Part shown: positions 1 through 6,045 of the stretch, one piece after another
Position numbering within the stretch: the stretch's first letter is position 1
Layout: the number at the start of each line of letters is the position of its first letter
From: Polynucleobacter sp.
GTDB taxonomy: Bacteria; Pseudomonadota; Gammaproteobacteria; Burkholderiales; Burkholderiaceae
Assembly: GCA_023257325.1 (NCBI GenBank)
Contig: JALRCP010000011.1
Coordinates: forward strand, 1 to 14,360
Length of the DNA stretch: 14,360 nt
Reading direction: 5' to 3'
Position numbers and translations under genes: made by a program
The notes under the pieces: model-generated
Database searches by the model: none
What the model saw: the letters and a program-made list of their open reading frames with translations, nothing else
What the model was told of the DNA's origin: nothing

Positions 1-405
1 CCTTAATTCCTTACCTGTATCGGGCCCTAAGTAGCTAAACATCAACAAAGACTCAGGACTTAAACATTGCTTCCATTCAAACACCAACTCTTTTGGGTCA
101 GGATGTTGTTGTAACTGTAGATTGGACCAGAGCAAATCAAAATTAGATGTTTGAAATTGTTGCTTGTTGACTGAATTGAAAGTAGTCCGCCCCAATAATC
201 GATTCAATAAATTTTTGAATCGATGGCCTGTGTTGTCTGCATGAATACAAAAATGCTTGGCCTTTGAATAACGTTGCCCCAAGACTGATAAATCAAGCTC
301 TCCAAGATGACCAATCTGCTTGGGGTCAATCCGAACAATGGCTAATTTTTCATCCATGCGTTGCGCAATTTCCAAGGAAAGAAATGGCGGCATTTGTTGA
401 GACAT
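1..405 (-). CDS. BioC-like SAM-dependent methyltransferase (N-terminal part; gene runs off the left edge)
   Basis: The first 135 codons of a minus-strand gene are visible and the rest lies beyond position 1. Residues from about 100 on (DLLWSN, then HPDP, EWKQCLSPESLLMFS and LGPDT-KELR) closely resemble the BioC/malonyl-ACP O-methyltransferase family of betaproteobacteria, which are class I methyltransferases. The N-terminal stretch R-M-D-E-K-L (residues 16-21) also fits. BioC would methylate malonyl-ACP to start biotin synthesis. However, the SAM-binding glycine motif expected near residues 35-45 (D-x-G-x-G-x-G) reads IGHLGELDLS and is degenerate, so activity is uncertain. The start used is ATG at 405. 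An in-frame ATG at 423 would add six residues, with a stop codon just upstream of it. No strong ribosome binding site decides between them. The gene diverges from comF within a few dozen bases. Confidence 0.75.
   Translation of the reverse strand, partial: MSQQMPPFLSLEIAQRMDEKLAIVRIDPKQIGHLGELDLSVLGQRYSKAKHFCIHADNTGHRFKNLLNRLLGRTTFNSVNKQQFQTSNFDLLWSNLQLQQHPDPKELVFEWKQCLSPESLLMFSYLGPDTGKELR
198..224. repeat. Perfect 10-bp inverted repeat with 7-nt loop inside the BioC-like gene
   Basis: ATCGATTCAA at 198-207 is followed after 7 nt by its exact reverse complement TTGAATCGAT at 215-224. It lies within the coding sequence, around codons 61-69 of the BioC-like protein (residues RFKNLLNR). It could form a stable hairpin in the mRNA. 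No U-tract follows on either strand, so it is not a typical terminator. It may be fortuitous. Confidence 0.6.
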
Positions 406-431
406 TGAAGCAATTGTGGGCATAGGTACTC

Positions 432-439
432 AGTATACT
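432..439. promoter_or_regulatory. Palindromic AGTATACT, possible shared -10 region of the divergent pair
   Basis: The 8-bp palindrome AGTATACT carries a TATACT hexamer (one mismatch from TATAAT) on each strand. On the plus strand it lies 9 nt before the comF ATG at 449. On the minus strand the hexamer lies 8 nt before the alternative ATG (423) of the BioC-like gene. I see no convincing -35 box for either direction. This is a weak, position-based prediction. Confidence 0.25.
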
Positions 440-448
440 CAGCACCTC

Positions 449-1162
449 ATGAAATTTCTTCTGCCAACTGCATGCATTGCTTGTCAGGGGTTTCAACAAT
501 CAACAATATGCGAAAAGTGCCTTAACTTACTAAAACAATCTCAAGTTAACCGCTGCCATGTCTGCGCAAGCCCTACCATCAATAATCAATATTGCAGCAC
601 TTGCCAAATCAAACCGCCCCACTTTGATAGCACGCTTTGTTTAGATTATTACGGCGGATGTTTAACCGATGCCATGCATCGCTATAAATATCAGTATCAA
701 GTCGCTTTGGCTCATGGATTTATCGATGCTTGGATATCTATCTATGGCAAAGAATTTTATGAATCACAATCAATTGATGTCGTTTTGCCAATTCCGTTGA
801 GCTATAAAAAGCTTCATCAAAGAGGCTTCAATCAATCTTGGGAGCTCTGCAAACGTTTTTCAAAAAAGCTCCGTATTAAAAGACATGGGACAGTCCTAAT
901 GAGGAGCCATCTGGAGGAGAATCAGGCCTTAGCAAATAAAACTGAGCGATTAATGAGGCTATCCAATGTATTTGAAATTGACCGCTCATCCATCAACTGG
1001 ATACAAGGCAAAAACATCGCCCTAGTTGATGATGTAATGACCACCGGAGCCACCCTCAATACGATTGCTCAAGTACTTAAAGATTTTGGGGCGCAAAGTG
1101 TTCATAATTGGGTCATTCTTAGAACACCCCTAAAAAAATATGCTGAATGTTGTCCTAGTTGA
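449..1162 (+). CDS. comF: ComF family phosphoribosyltransferase-like protein
   Basis: A 237-residue protein of the ComF/GntX family, usual length. Four Cys-x2-Cys pairs (residues 9/12, 21/24, 36/39, 49/52) form the N-terminal zinc-ribbon-like region. The C-terminal half is a type I phosphoribosyltransferase fold with RGFNQS (125-130) and the PRPP-binding loop [10 protein letters not shown] (193-202). In naturally competent bacteria ComF homologues are needed for DNA uptake or handling of transformed DNA; the enzymatic substrate is not firmly known. I chose ATG 449 because [12 protein letters not shown] matches typical family N-termini. A GTG at 416 is also in frame and would make the 5' ends of the divergent genes overlap. 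The last 23 nt overlap trmL, implying co-transcription. No other competence gene is present, so a competence role is inference only. Confidence 0.85.
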   Translation: MKFLLPTACIACQGFQQSTICEKCLNLLKQSQVNRCHVCASPTINNQYCSTCQIKPPHFDSTLCLDYYGGCLTDAMHRYKYQYQVALAHGFIDAWISIYGKEFYESQSIDVVLPIPLSYKKLHQRGFNQSWELCKRFSKKLRIKRHGTVLMRSHLEENQALANKTERLMRLSNVFEIDRSSINWIQGKNIALVDDVMTTGATLNTIAQVLKDFGAQSVHNWVILRTPLKKYAECCPS

Positions 1163-1610
1163 ACCTGAAATTCCTCCAAATACTGGAAATATTATTCGCT
1201 TGTGCGCCAACACTGGAGCACAACTTCATTTAGTTGAACCGCTTGGATTTCCATTAGAAGACACTCGTCTAAAACGAGCGGGCTTGGATTATCACGAATA
1301 CGCTCATATGAAAGTTCACTCTAGCTGGGAAGCTTTTTTAGATGCTGAACAGCCCAAAAAAGACAGAGTCTTTGCAATCACGACGAAAGGCAAAGCAAAG
1401 TTGGCTGAGGCTCGTTTTTTTGAGAATGATTATTTGGTATTTGGCTCTGAAACCAAAGGTCTTAATCAAGCAGTGAGAGATTATTTTTTACCTGAGAGAT
1501 GTTTGCGCTTGCCGATGAGAGCCAATAGTCGAAGTCTGAATCTATCAAATGCAACAGCAATCATGGTTTATGAAGCCTGGAGACAAATGGGTTTTAGCGG
1601 TGGCGAATAA
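1140..1610 (+). CDS. trmL: tRNA (cytidine/uridine(34)-2'-O)-methyltransferase TrmL
   Basis: A 156-residue protein, normal length for TrmL, a minimal SPOUT-class (trefoil-knot) methyltransferase. TrmL transfers a methyl group from SAM to the 2'-hydroxyl of the wobble base (position 34) of certain tRNA-Leu isoacceptors, aiding codon-anticodon pairing. Visible family motifs are [20 protein letters not shown] (6-25), FGSETKGL (101-108) and the C-terminal knot, with [15 protein letters not shown] (124-138) binding SAM. The ATG lies inside the end of comF, overlapping it by 23 nt in a different reading frame. A run of seven A residues just upstream replaces a recognisable Shine-Dalgarno sequence, so translation is probably coupled to comF. 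It converges on gpsA with only 29 nt between stop codons and no obvious terminator. Confidence 0.95.
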   Translation: MLNVVLVEPEIPPNTGNIIRLCANTGAQLHLVEPLGFPLEDTRLKRAGLDYHEYAHMKVHSSWEAFLDAEQPKKDRVFAITTKGKAKLAEARFFENDYLVFGSETKGLNQAVRDYFLPERCLRLPMRANSRSLNLSNATAIMVYEAWRQMGFSGGE

Positions 1611-1639
1611 TTTGAATCTCTGTTGAATTTTTCTTGAAA

Positions 1640-2668
1640 TCAAGACTCAGATTTTGCGTCACGACTCATCAAGAGTTTGACTGCCTTTGCAGGGTCTAAG
1701 CCATTAAATAAAACTTCACAAACCATTTGTGTAATTGGCATTTCAACATTCTGTTTTTGAGCCAATGCTCCAACCGCTTGAGCACAACGAACGCCTTCTG
1801 CGACATGACCGAGAGCTGCCAAAATATCAGCCAATTTTTTGCCGGATGCCAATTGCAAACCTACTTGACGATTTCTGGATAAATCGCCTGTTGCAGTCAA
1901 GATCAAATCACCGACACCCGTCAAACCCATGGCTGTCTCAGGCTTGCCGCCCATGGCTGTCATCAACCTCATCATTTCAGATAAGCCACGCGTTAATAAT
2001 GCAGCTCGCGCATTAAGCCCCAAACCCAATCCATCACCAATACCAGTTGCAATCGCTAGAACATTTTTAATGGCGCCGCCTAACTCAACACCCACAATGT
2101 CATGGCTGCCATAGACGCGCATATTGCCATGATGGAACACTGCTTGGGTTAATCGAATTAGTTCGTCTGAATCACTGGCCACAGTCAAAGCGCAAGGCAT
2201 CCCCTTGGCCACTTCACTGGCAAAACTCGGACCAGACAACACCGCTGTTTCAATACCACGATTCAACGCGCCGGCTTCAGCTAACTCACGTTGTATAACT
2301 TGATGAGGCATTAAAGAAGTTTCAGGTTCCAAGCCCTTACACAACCAAACCCAATTTTTAGGCACTTGCTCTAACCGCACCAATTGATGAACGGTTTCCC
2401 TTAGGCCAGCGACGGGTGTTGCAATTACTAACAAATCCCCTTGGCTTGCTTTGGAAAATAATTGATTCCAATCACTCAAAATCTGCAACTCATTTGGCAA
2501 AGAAATACCAGGAAGATATTTTTGATTGAAATGCGTAGCCCTCATCTCATCAGCCAATTTGGCAGAGCGACTCCACAGTGTTACAGGATATTGGTTCAAA
2601 TTCTTGGTGGCATGCATGGCCATGGCAGTACCCCATGCACCCGACCCAAGAATGTAGATATTTTTCAT
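1640..2668 (-). CDS. gpsA: NAD(P)-dependent glycerol-3-phosphate dehydrogenase
   Basis: A 342-residue cytosolic enzyme that reduces dihydroxyacetone phosphate to sn-glycerol-3-phosphate, the backbone precursor for phospholipids. The N-terminal Rossmann motif GSGAWGTA is at residues 8-15, the conserved CKG at 110-112, GPSFA at 146-150, and the catalytic lysine in GGAIKNVLA at residue 201. GLTGVGDL (248-255) and SRNR (264-267) complete the C-terminal substrate-binding domain. Length and motifs are complete. The start codon overlaps the secB stop by one base (TAATG), a classic coupling arrangement, so gpsA is probably translated by ribosomes coming off secB. It is the last gene of the rhodanese-grxC-secB-gpsA run. 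No hairpin with a U-tract was found downstream before trmL. Confidence 0.97.
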   Translation of the reverse strand: MKNIYILGSGAWGTAMAMHATKNLNQYPVTLWSRSAKLADEMRATHFNQKYLPGISLPNELQILSDWNQLFSKASQGDLLVIATPVAGLRETVHQLVRLEQVPKNWVWLCKGLEPETSLMPHQVIQRELAEAGALNRGIETAVLSGPSFASEVAKGMPCALTVASDSDELIRLTQAVFHHGNMRVYGSHDIVGVELGGAIKNVLAIATGIGDGLGLGLNARAALLTRGLSEMMRLMTAMGGKPETAMGLTGVGDLILTATGDLSRNRQVGLQLASGKKLADILAALGHVAEGVRCAQAVGALAQKQNVEMPITQMVCEVLFNGLDPAKAVKLLMSRDAKSES

Positions 2669-3168
2669 TAGTTTGGCAGAATGATTCCGCTATCACTAGA
2701 CGCTTGAGTCTGGCCACTCTGAGCCATTCTTTGCTCATACAAAGCATGGAAATTAATTTCAGCCAGATGAACCGGCTGGAATCCAGCACGACTAATCATG
2801 TCAGCAATGTTAGAGCGCAAATATGGGAAAAGAATGGTTGGGCAAGCAATTGCCAACAAAGGGCTAATCTGTTCTTCCGGCATATGACGAATCTCAAAAA
2901 TACCTGATTGCTGAGCTTCAACTAAAAACAATACTTTGTCATCAATTTTTGTTGTAACAGTTCCAATCAAGGTCACATGAAAGTTCACATCATCCAATTG
3001 GTTTGCTTGAATATCGACTTGAACTTCTAGTTTTGGCTCACCCTGATTAAGAAGAATTTCAGGAGCATTCGGTTGCTCTAAAGAGATATCTTTTAAATAA
3101 ACTCTCTGAATTTGAAAACTTGGTGCATTACTTGCATCGCCATTGGCTGAATTAGCTGCTTCGGTCAT
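2668..3168 (-). CDS. secB: Protein-export chaperone SecB
   Basis: A 166-residue cytosolic chaperone that keeps preproteins unfolded and delivers them to SecA for export through SecYEG; SecB works as a tetramer. Family signatures are [19 protein letters not shown] (18-36), a beta-rich core, and [10 protein letters not shown] (109-118) followed by the helix with ISRAGF (125-130). The last ~20 residues are polar and poorly conserved, as is common. An AGGAAA sequence before the ATG provides a ribosome binding site. It sits 27 nt after grxC and overlaps gpsA by 1 nt. The grxC-secB-gpsA order is widely conserved in proteobacteria, which supports the call. Confidence 0.97.
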   Translation of the reverse strand: MTEAANSANGDASNAPSFQIQRVYLKDISLEQPNAPEILLNQGEPKLEVQVDIQANQLDDVNFHVTLIGTVTTKIDDKVLFLVEAQQSGIFEIRHMPEEQISPLLAIACPTILFPYLRSNIADMISRAGFQPVHLAEINFHALYEQRMAQSGQTQASSDSGIILPN

Positions 3169-3195
3169 ATATTTCCTATTTGTAGTAATTGTTAT

Positions 3196-3453
3196 TTATT
3201 GACCCAATAGTGGGTCTAACTTTCCAGCTTTATCCAATGCAGAAAGATCATCAAATCCTCCTACATGAGTATCACCAATAAAGATTTGTGGCACAGTCCG
3301 GCGTCCAGTTCTAGTCATCATTTCCTCCCGACGAACTGGATCTTGGTCTACCAAAATTTTCTCAGTAATCGTGACCCCTTTTGACAACAATAATCGCTCT
3401 GCCATGACGCAATAGGGGCAAACTTGAGTGCTATACATAGTGATTTTGGTCAT
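3196..3453 (-). CDS. grxC: Glutaredoxin 3 (dithiol)
   Basis: An 85-residue dithiol glutaredoxin, typical length. The redox motif CPYC is at residues 12-15, TVPQIFI with the cis-proline at 53-59, and the glutathione-binding GGFDDL at 65-70. It reduces disulfides and glutathione-mixed disulfides using electrons from glutathione; the glutathione biosynthesis genes gshA and gshB lie about 6 kb away in the same window. It begins 10 nt after the rhodanese stop. There is no clear Shine-Dalgarno sequence. The ATG sits in the loop of a predicted 11-bp hairpin whose 5' arm covers the upstream stop codon, which suggests its translation depends on ribosomes leaving the rhodanese gene. Confidence 0.96.
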   Translation of the reverse strand: MTKITMYSTQVCPYCVMAERLLLSKGVTITEKILVDQDPVRREEMMTRTGRRTVPQIFIGDTHVGGFDDLSALDKAGKLDPLLGQ

Positions 3454-3469
3454 TTTTAAGCACTCAAGT
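3422..3469 (-). promoter_or_regulatory. 11-bp inverted repeat enclosing the grxC start codon
   Basis: ACTTGAGTGCT (3422-3432) and AGCACTCAAGT (3459-3469) are exact reverse complements separated by 26 nt. In the minus-strand mRNA the 5' arm spans the rhodanese stop codon (3466-3464) and the bases before the grxC ATG. The 26-nt loop contains the ATG (3453-3451) and the first codons. The 3' arm encodes grxC residues 8-11, directly before the CPYC active site. A function in translational coupling or start-site access is inferred from position only. Confidence 0.5.
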
Positions 3470-3880
3470 CTTAATTAAGGGCAAACCAGCTTGATTCCAT
3501 GAAGAAATACCTCCATCCATGCAAGCAATGTCTTTAAAACCAGCTTTTTTAAGCTTTCCAATCGCACTATTTGCTCTTGAGCCACTTAAACAAACTAAAA
3601 TAACAGGCTTATTGCTATCTAGTTTGACCTGTTTTAAGCCTTTATCAAGCTCGGAAAGAGGTAAATTCTTAGAATTAGCAATGTGACCAGATTTGAACTC
3701 ATCAACTGTGCGGATGTCCAAAATTTGAGCCTGTTTTTGGTTAATTAACTGAACTGACTCGTGCACACTCAGCAGTTGCTTGTTAAGTCGGCCCAGAATC
3801 TGGGGCAAGGCCAAGGCCAATCCTGATGTAATCAGGGTGGCTAGGAGTAATAAATTATTTGTATTTGTAAAGAAGTCCAT
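3464..3880 (-). CDS. Membrane-anchored rhodanese-like domain protein
   Basis: A 138-residue protein with one hydrophobic N-terminal segment (about residues 8-28, NNLLLLATLITSGLALALP), likely a membrane anchor or uncleaved signal, followed by a single rhodanese domain. LDIRTVDEFKSGHI (54-67) is the domain's N-terminal signature. The active-site loop CLSGSR (97-102) has the catalytic Cys97 and the C-x2-G-x-R pattern, and DGGISSWNQAGLP (122-134) closes the domain. Rhodaneses move sulfane sulfur via a cysteine persulfide; the acceptor here is unknown. I chose the ATG at 3880. An upstream in-frame start would extend 59 residues into the antisense of gpmA and is not credible. A perfect TATAAT sits 6 nt before this ATG with no Shine-Dalgarno sequence, suggesting a leaderless transcript. 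It is first in the rhodanese-grxC-secB-gpsA run. Confidence 0.9.
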   Translation of the reverse strand: MDFFTNTNNLLLLATLITSGLALALPQILGRLNKQLLSVHESVQLINQKQAQILDIRTVDEFKSGHIANSKNLPLSELDKGLKQVKLDSNKPVILVCLSGSRANSAIGKLKKAGFKDIACMDGGISSWNQAGLPLIKT

Positions 3881-3886
3881 CAGTAA

Positions 3887-3892
3887 ATTATA
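3887..3892 (-). promoter_or_regulatory. -10 element (TATAAT) for the rhodanese-grxC-secB-gpsA run
   Basis: Read on the minus strand, 3892-3887 is a consensus TATAAT. It is followed by 6 nt (TTACTG) and then the rhodanese ATG at 3880, which places the expected transcription start on or next to the A of the ATG. No good -35 box is visible; it would lie inside gpmA. It overlaps the opposing -10-like hexamer of gpmA by two bases. Confidence 0.45.
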
Positions 3893-3896
3893 GAAT
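3891..3896 (+). promoter_or_regulatory. -10-like element (TAGAAT) for gpmA-S41 protease-moeB
   Basis: TAGAAT differs from TATAAT at one base and is followed by 6 nt (GTGAAT) and then the gpmA ATG at 3903. A TTGTAA at 3865-3870 is a possible -35 box, but the spacing is long (20 nt). If TATAGA at 3889-3894 is the -10 instead, the spacing is 18 nt. No Shine-Dalgarno sequence precedes gpmA, consistent with a leaderless or near-leaderless mRNA. Confidence 0.35.
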
Positions 3897-3902
3897 GTGA
3901 AT

Positions 3903-4595
3903 ATGAAACAACTCGTACTTATCCGCCATGGCGAATCCCAGTGGAACCTAGAAAACCGTTTTACCGGCTGGGTTGATGTTGATTTAACCCCGACCGGCAT
4001 CCAGCAAGCTATCCAAGCTGGAGAGAGTTTAAAGGCTGCCGGGTATGATTTTGACATTGCTTACACATCTGTGCTGAAAAGGGCTATTCGAACCCTTTGG
4101 CATGCCCAAGAGGCAATGGATCGTTTATGGTTACCTGTGGTTCACAGTTGGAGACTTAACGAACGTCACTATGGCGCTCTAGCCGGCTTAAATAAAGCAG
4201 AAACAGCTGCTAAATATGGCGATGAGCAGGTCCATATTTGGAGAAGATCTTACGATGTAAGACCTCCGTTATTAGACCCTAGTGATCCAAGAACGTCTTT
4301 TAACGATCCTAGGTATGCCAAGCTCAAAAGAGAAGAAATTCCTTTAGGAGAGTGTTTAAAAGACAACGTTGCTCGGGTACTTCCTCTGTGGGAAGAGTCC
4401 ATTGCACCAGCACTTCGCTCTGGCAAAAGAGTCTTAATTGCTGCCCATGGCAACAGTATTCGATCACTAGTAAAGTATCTAGACAACGTTTCTGATGCTG
4501 ACATCATGGAAATCAATATTCCAAATGGAGTTCCTTTGGTTTATGAACTCGATGACAACTTGAAACCCATCAAACATTTTTACTTAGAAAAATAA
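3903..4595 (+). CDS. gpmA: 2,3-bisphosphoglycerate-dependent phosphoglycerate mutase
   Basis: A 230-residue glycolytic/gluconeogenic enzyme that interconverts 3- and 2-phosphoglycerate through a phosphohistidine. RHGES (8-12) contains the phosphorylated His9, SVLKRAIRT (56-64) the conserved Arg60, LNERHYG (85-91) the catalytic Glu87, and AAHGNS (180-185) the second histidine, His182. Length matches the dPGM family. I chose ATG 3903 because [12 protein letters not shown] matches family N-termini; an in-frame GTG at 3897 would add only two residues. The stop is one base from the start of the S41 protease gene, indicating co-transcription. It diverges from the rhodanese gene across 22 nt. Confidence 0.97.
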   Translation: MKQLVLIRHGESQWNLENRFTGWVDVDLTPTGIQQAIQAGESLKAAGYDFDIAYTSVLKRAIRTLWHAQEAMDRLWLPVVHSWRLNERHYGALAGLNKAETAAKYGDEQVHIWRRSYDVRPPLLDPSDPRTSFNDPRYAKLKREEIPLGECLKDNVARVLPLWEESIAPALRSGKRVLIAAHGNSIRSLVKYLDNVSDADIMEINIPNGVPLVYELDDNLKPIKHFYLEK

Positions 4596-4596
4596 T

Positions 4597-6033
4597 ATGT
4601 ATCGCTCAATTAAGAGTCTCGCGTTAATTTGTACTGGTTTGATTGCAGGCGTAGCATTAACGCTCCAGCTATCTGCAACAGCTCAACAGGGTGGCTCATC
4701 TTTACCACTGGACGAATTGCGCAATCTTTCCAATGTATTTGGTCAAATTAAACGAGACTATGTTGAGTCTGTTGACGACAAGCGACTCTTAACCGATGCG
4801 ATTAAAGGAATGGTCAGCGGTTTAGATCCTCATTCCTCTTACCTAGATAAAAAAGATTTTGCAGAGATGCAAGAACACACGCAAGGAAAGTTTGCGGGTT
4901 TAGGTATTGAAATTACATCTGAAGATGGTGTCGTTAAAATTTTGAATCCAATTGAAGACACCCCAGCCGCTAGAGCAGGGCTTTTATCTGGCGACCTCAT
5001 CACACGCCTTGATGACAAACCCGTCCGAGGCATGACGCTCGATCAAGCGGTGCGTCGCATGCGTGGCGAACCTGGAACAAAAATTACTTTAACAATTTTC
5101 AGAAAAAGTGAAGATAGAACTTTTCCGGTCACCATCACTCGTGCTGAGATCAAAGTTCAATCCGTTAAAGCCAAGTTCACAGAGCCAGGCATTGCTTATG
5201 TGCGAATCACCAGCTTTCAGGAGCGTACCATCCCAGACTTGGCCAAAAAACTCAATGAACTAGCCAATCAAAATAATCAAATCAAAGGGCTCGTACTTGA
5301 TTTGAGAAACAACGGTGGTGGATTACTTCAAGGAGCGGTTGGAGTCTCTGCTGCCTTTTTACCGACTGATACTTTGGTGGTTTCAACAAAGGGTCAAACC
5401 GAAGAAGCAAAACAAGTTTTCAAAGCGAATGTCGGCAACTATCGCTTGTCCGAAAATAATGATGCTTTATCAGAACTATCTCCAATTTTCAAAAAGGTGC
5501 CGATGGTTGTTCTGGTCAATGCTTTCTCTGCCTCTGCCTCTGAAATCGTTGCAGGCGCACTTCAAGACCATAAACGTGCGACCATCATTGGCAAAACTAC
5601 TTTTGGCAAAGGATCGGTCCAAACTGTTCGCCCCTTGAGTTCAGACTCTGCCCTGAAATTAACTACTGCTTATTACTACACCCCCTCTGGTAAATCGATT
5701 CAAGCATTTGGTATCAAACCTGATATTGCCGTAGACCAAAATGCTGAAGGTGATCCAGATGATGTTTTGATCACGCGTGAAATTGACAGTGAAAAGCACC
5801 TTAAAAATAAACAATCTTCTGAAGAAAAATTAATTCGTGATCGTGAAAAACGACGTCTAGAAGAATTACAGCGCATTGAAGAGCTGAATGCTAAGAAGAC
5901 ACCCGAAGAAAAAGAAAAGGATCGCAAGAAGCGTCCCGCTGAATTTGGTTCAGCAGAAGACTTCATGCTAAGTCAAGCAACTGCTTACCTCAAAGGTCAG
6001 CCAGTTAAAAAATCTAAATCACGTTTAGAGTGA
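4597..6033 (+). CDS. S41 family carboxyl-terminal processing peptidase (CtpA/Prc type)
   Basis: A 478-residue exported serine protease that cleaves proteins near their C-termini in the periplasm. An N-terminal hydrophobic segment (about 5-29, LALICTGLIAGVALTL, then SATAQQ) acts as signal peptide or anchor. A PDZ domain spans roughly 95-170 (FAGLGIEI at 99-106, GLLSGDLI at 128-135). The S41 domain follows, with VLDLRNNGGGLL (233-244). The Ser/Lys dyad is most likely Ser313 in FSASASEI (310-317) and Lys338 in GKTTFGKGS; the 25-residue spacing matches other CTPs. A highly charged Lys/Glu/Arg-rich tail (about 398-446), likely helical, follows the catalytic domain. The ATG is one base after the gpmA stop with no distinct Shine-Dalgarno sequence, suggesting coupled translation. 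In relatives such CTPs act in envelope and peptidoglycan-hydrolase turnover; the substrate here is unknown. Confidence 0.92.
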   Translation: MYRSIKSLALICTGLIAGVALTLQLSATAQQGGSSLPLDELRNLSNVFGQIKRDYVESVDDKRLLTDAIKGMVSGLDPHSSYLDKKDFAEMQEHTQGKFAGLGIEITSEDGVVKILNPIEDTPAARAGLLSGDLITRLDDKPVRGMTLDQAVRRMRGEPGTKITLTIFRKSEDRTFPVTITRAEIKVQSVKAKFTEPGIAYVRITSFQERTIPDLAKKLNELANQNNQIKGLVLDLRNNGGGLLQGAVGVSAAFLPTDTLVVSTKGQTEEAKQVFKANVGNYRLSENNDALSELSPIFKKVPMVVLVNAFSASASEIVAGALQDHKRATIIGKTTFGKGSVQTVRPLSSDSALKLTTAYYYTPSGKSIQAFGIKPDIAVDQNAEGDPDDVLITREIDSEKHLKNKQSSEEKLIRDREKRRLEELQRIEELNAKKTPEEKEKDRKKRPAEFGSAEDFMLSQATAYLKGQPVKKSKSRLE

Positions 6034-6045
6034 TTTGCTGTGGCG

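Noticed and set aside
1611..1645. Possible terminator between trmL and gpsA
   Set aside because: Only a 4-5 bp stem (CTTGA/TCAAG) with no proper loop or U-tract; not credible.
1926..1961. Direct repeat of CCCATGGCTGTC, 24 nt apart, in gpsA
   Set aside because: It is in frame and encodes a repeated TAMG within a normal, conserved part of GpsA; likely coincidental codon reuse.
3881..4057. Long N-terminal extension of the rhodanese protein (in-frame upstream start)
   Set aside because: It is antisense to the well-conserved gpmA N-terminus and unlike the family; the ATG at 3880 gives a normal anchor plus domain.
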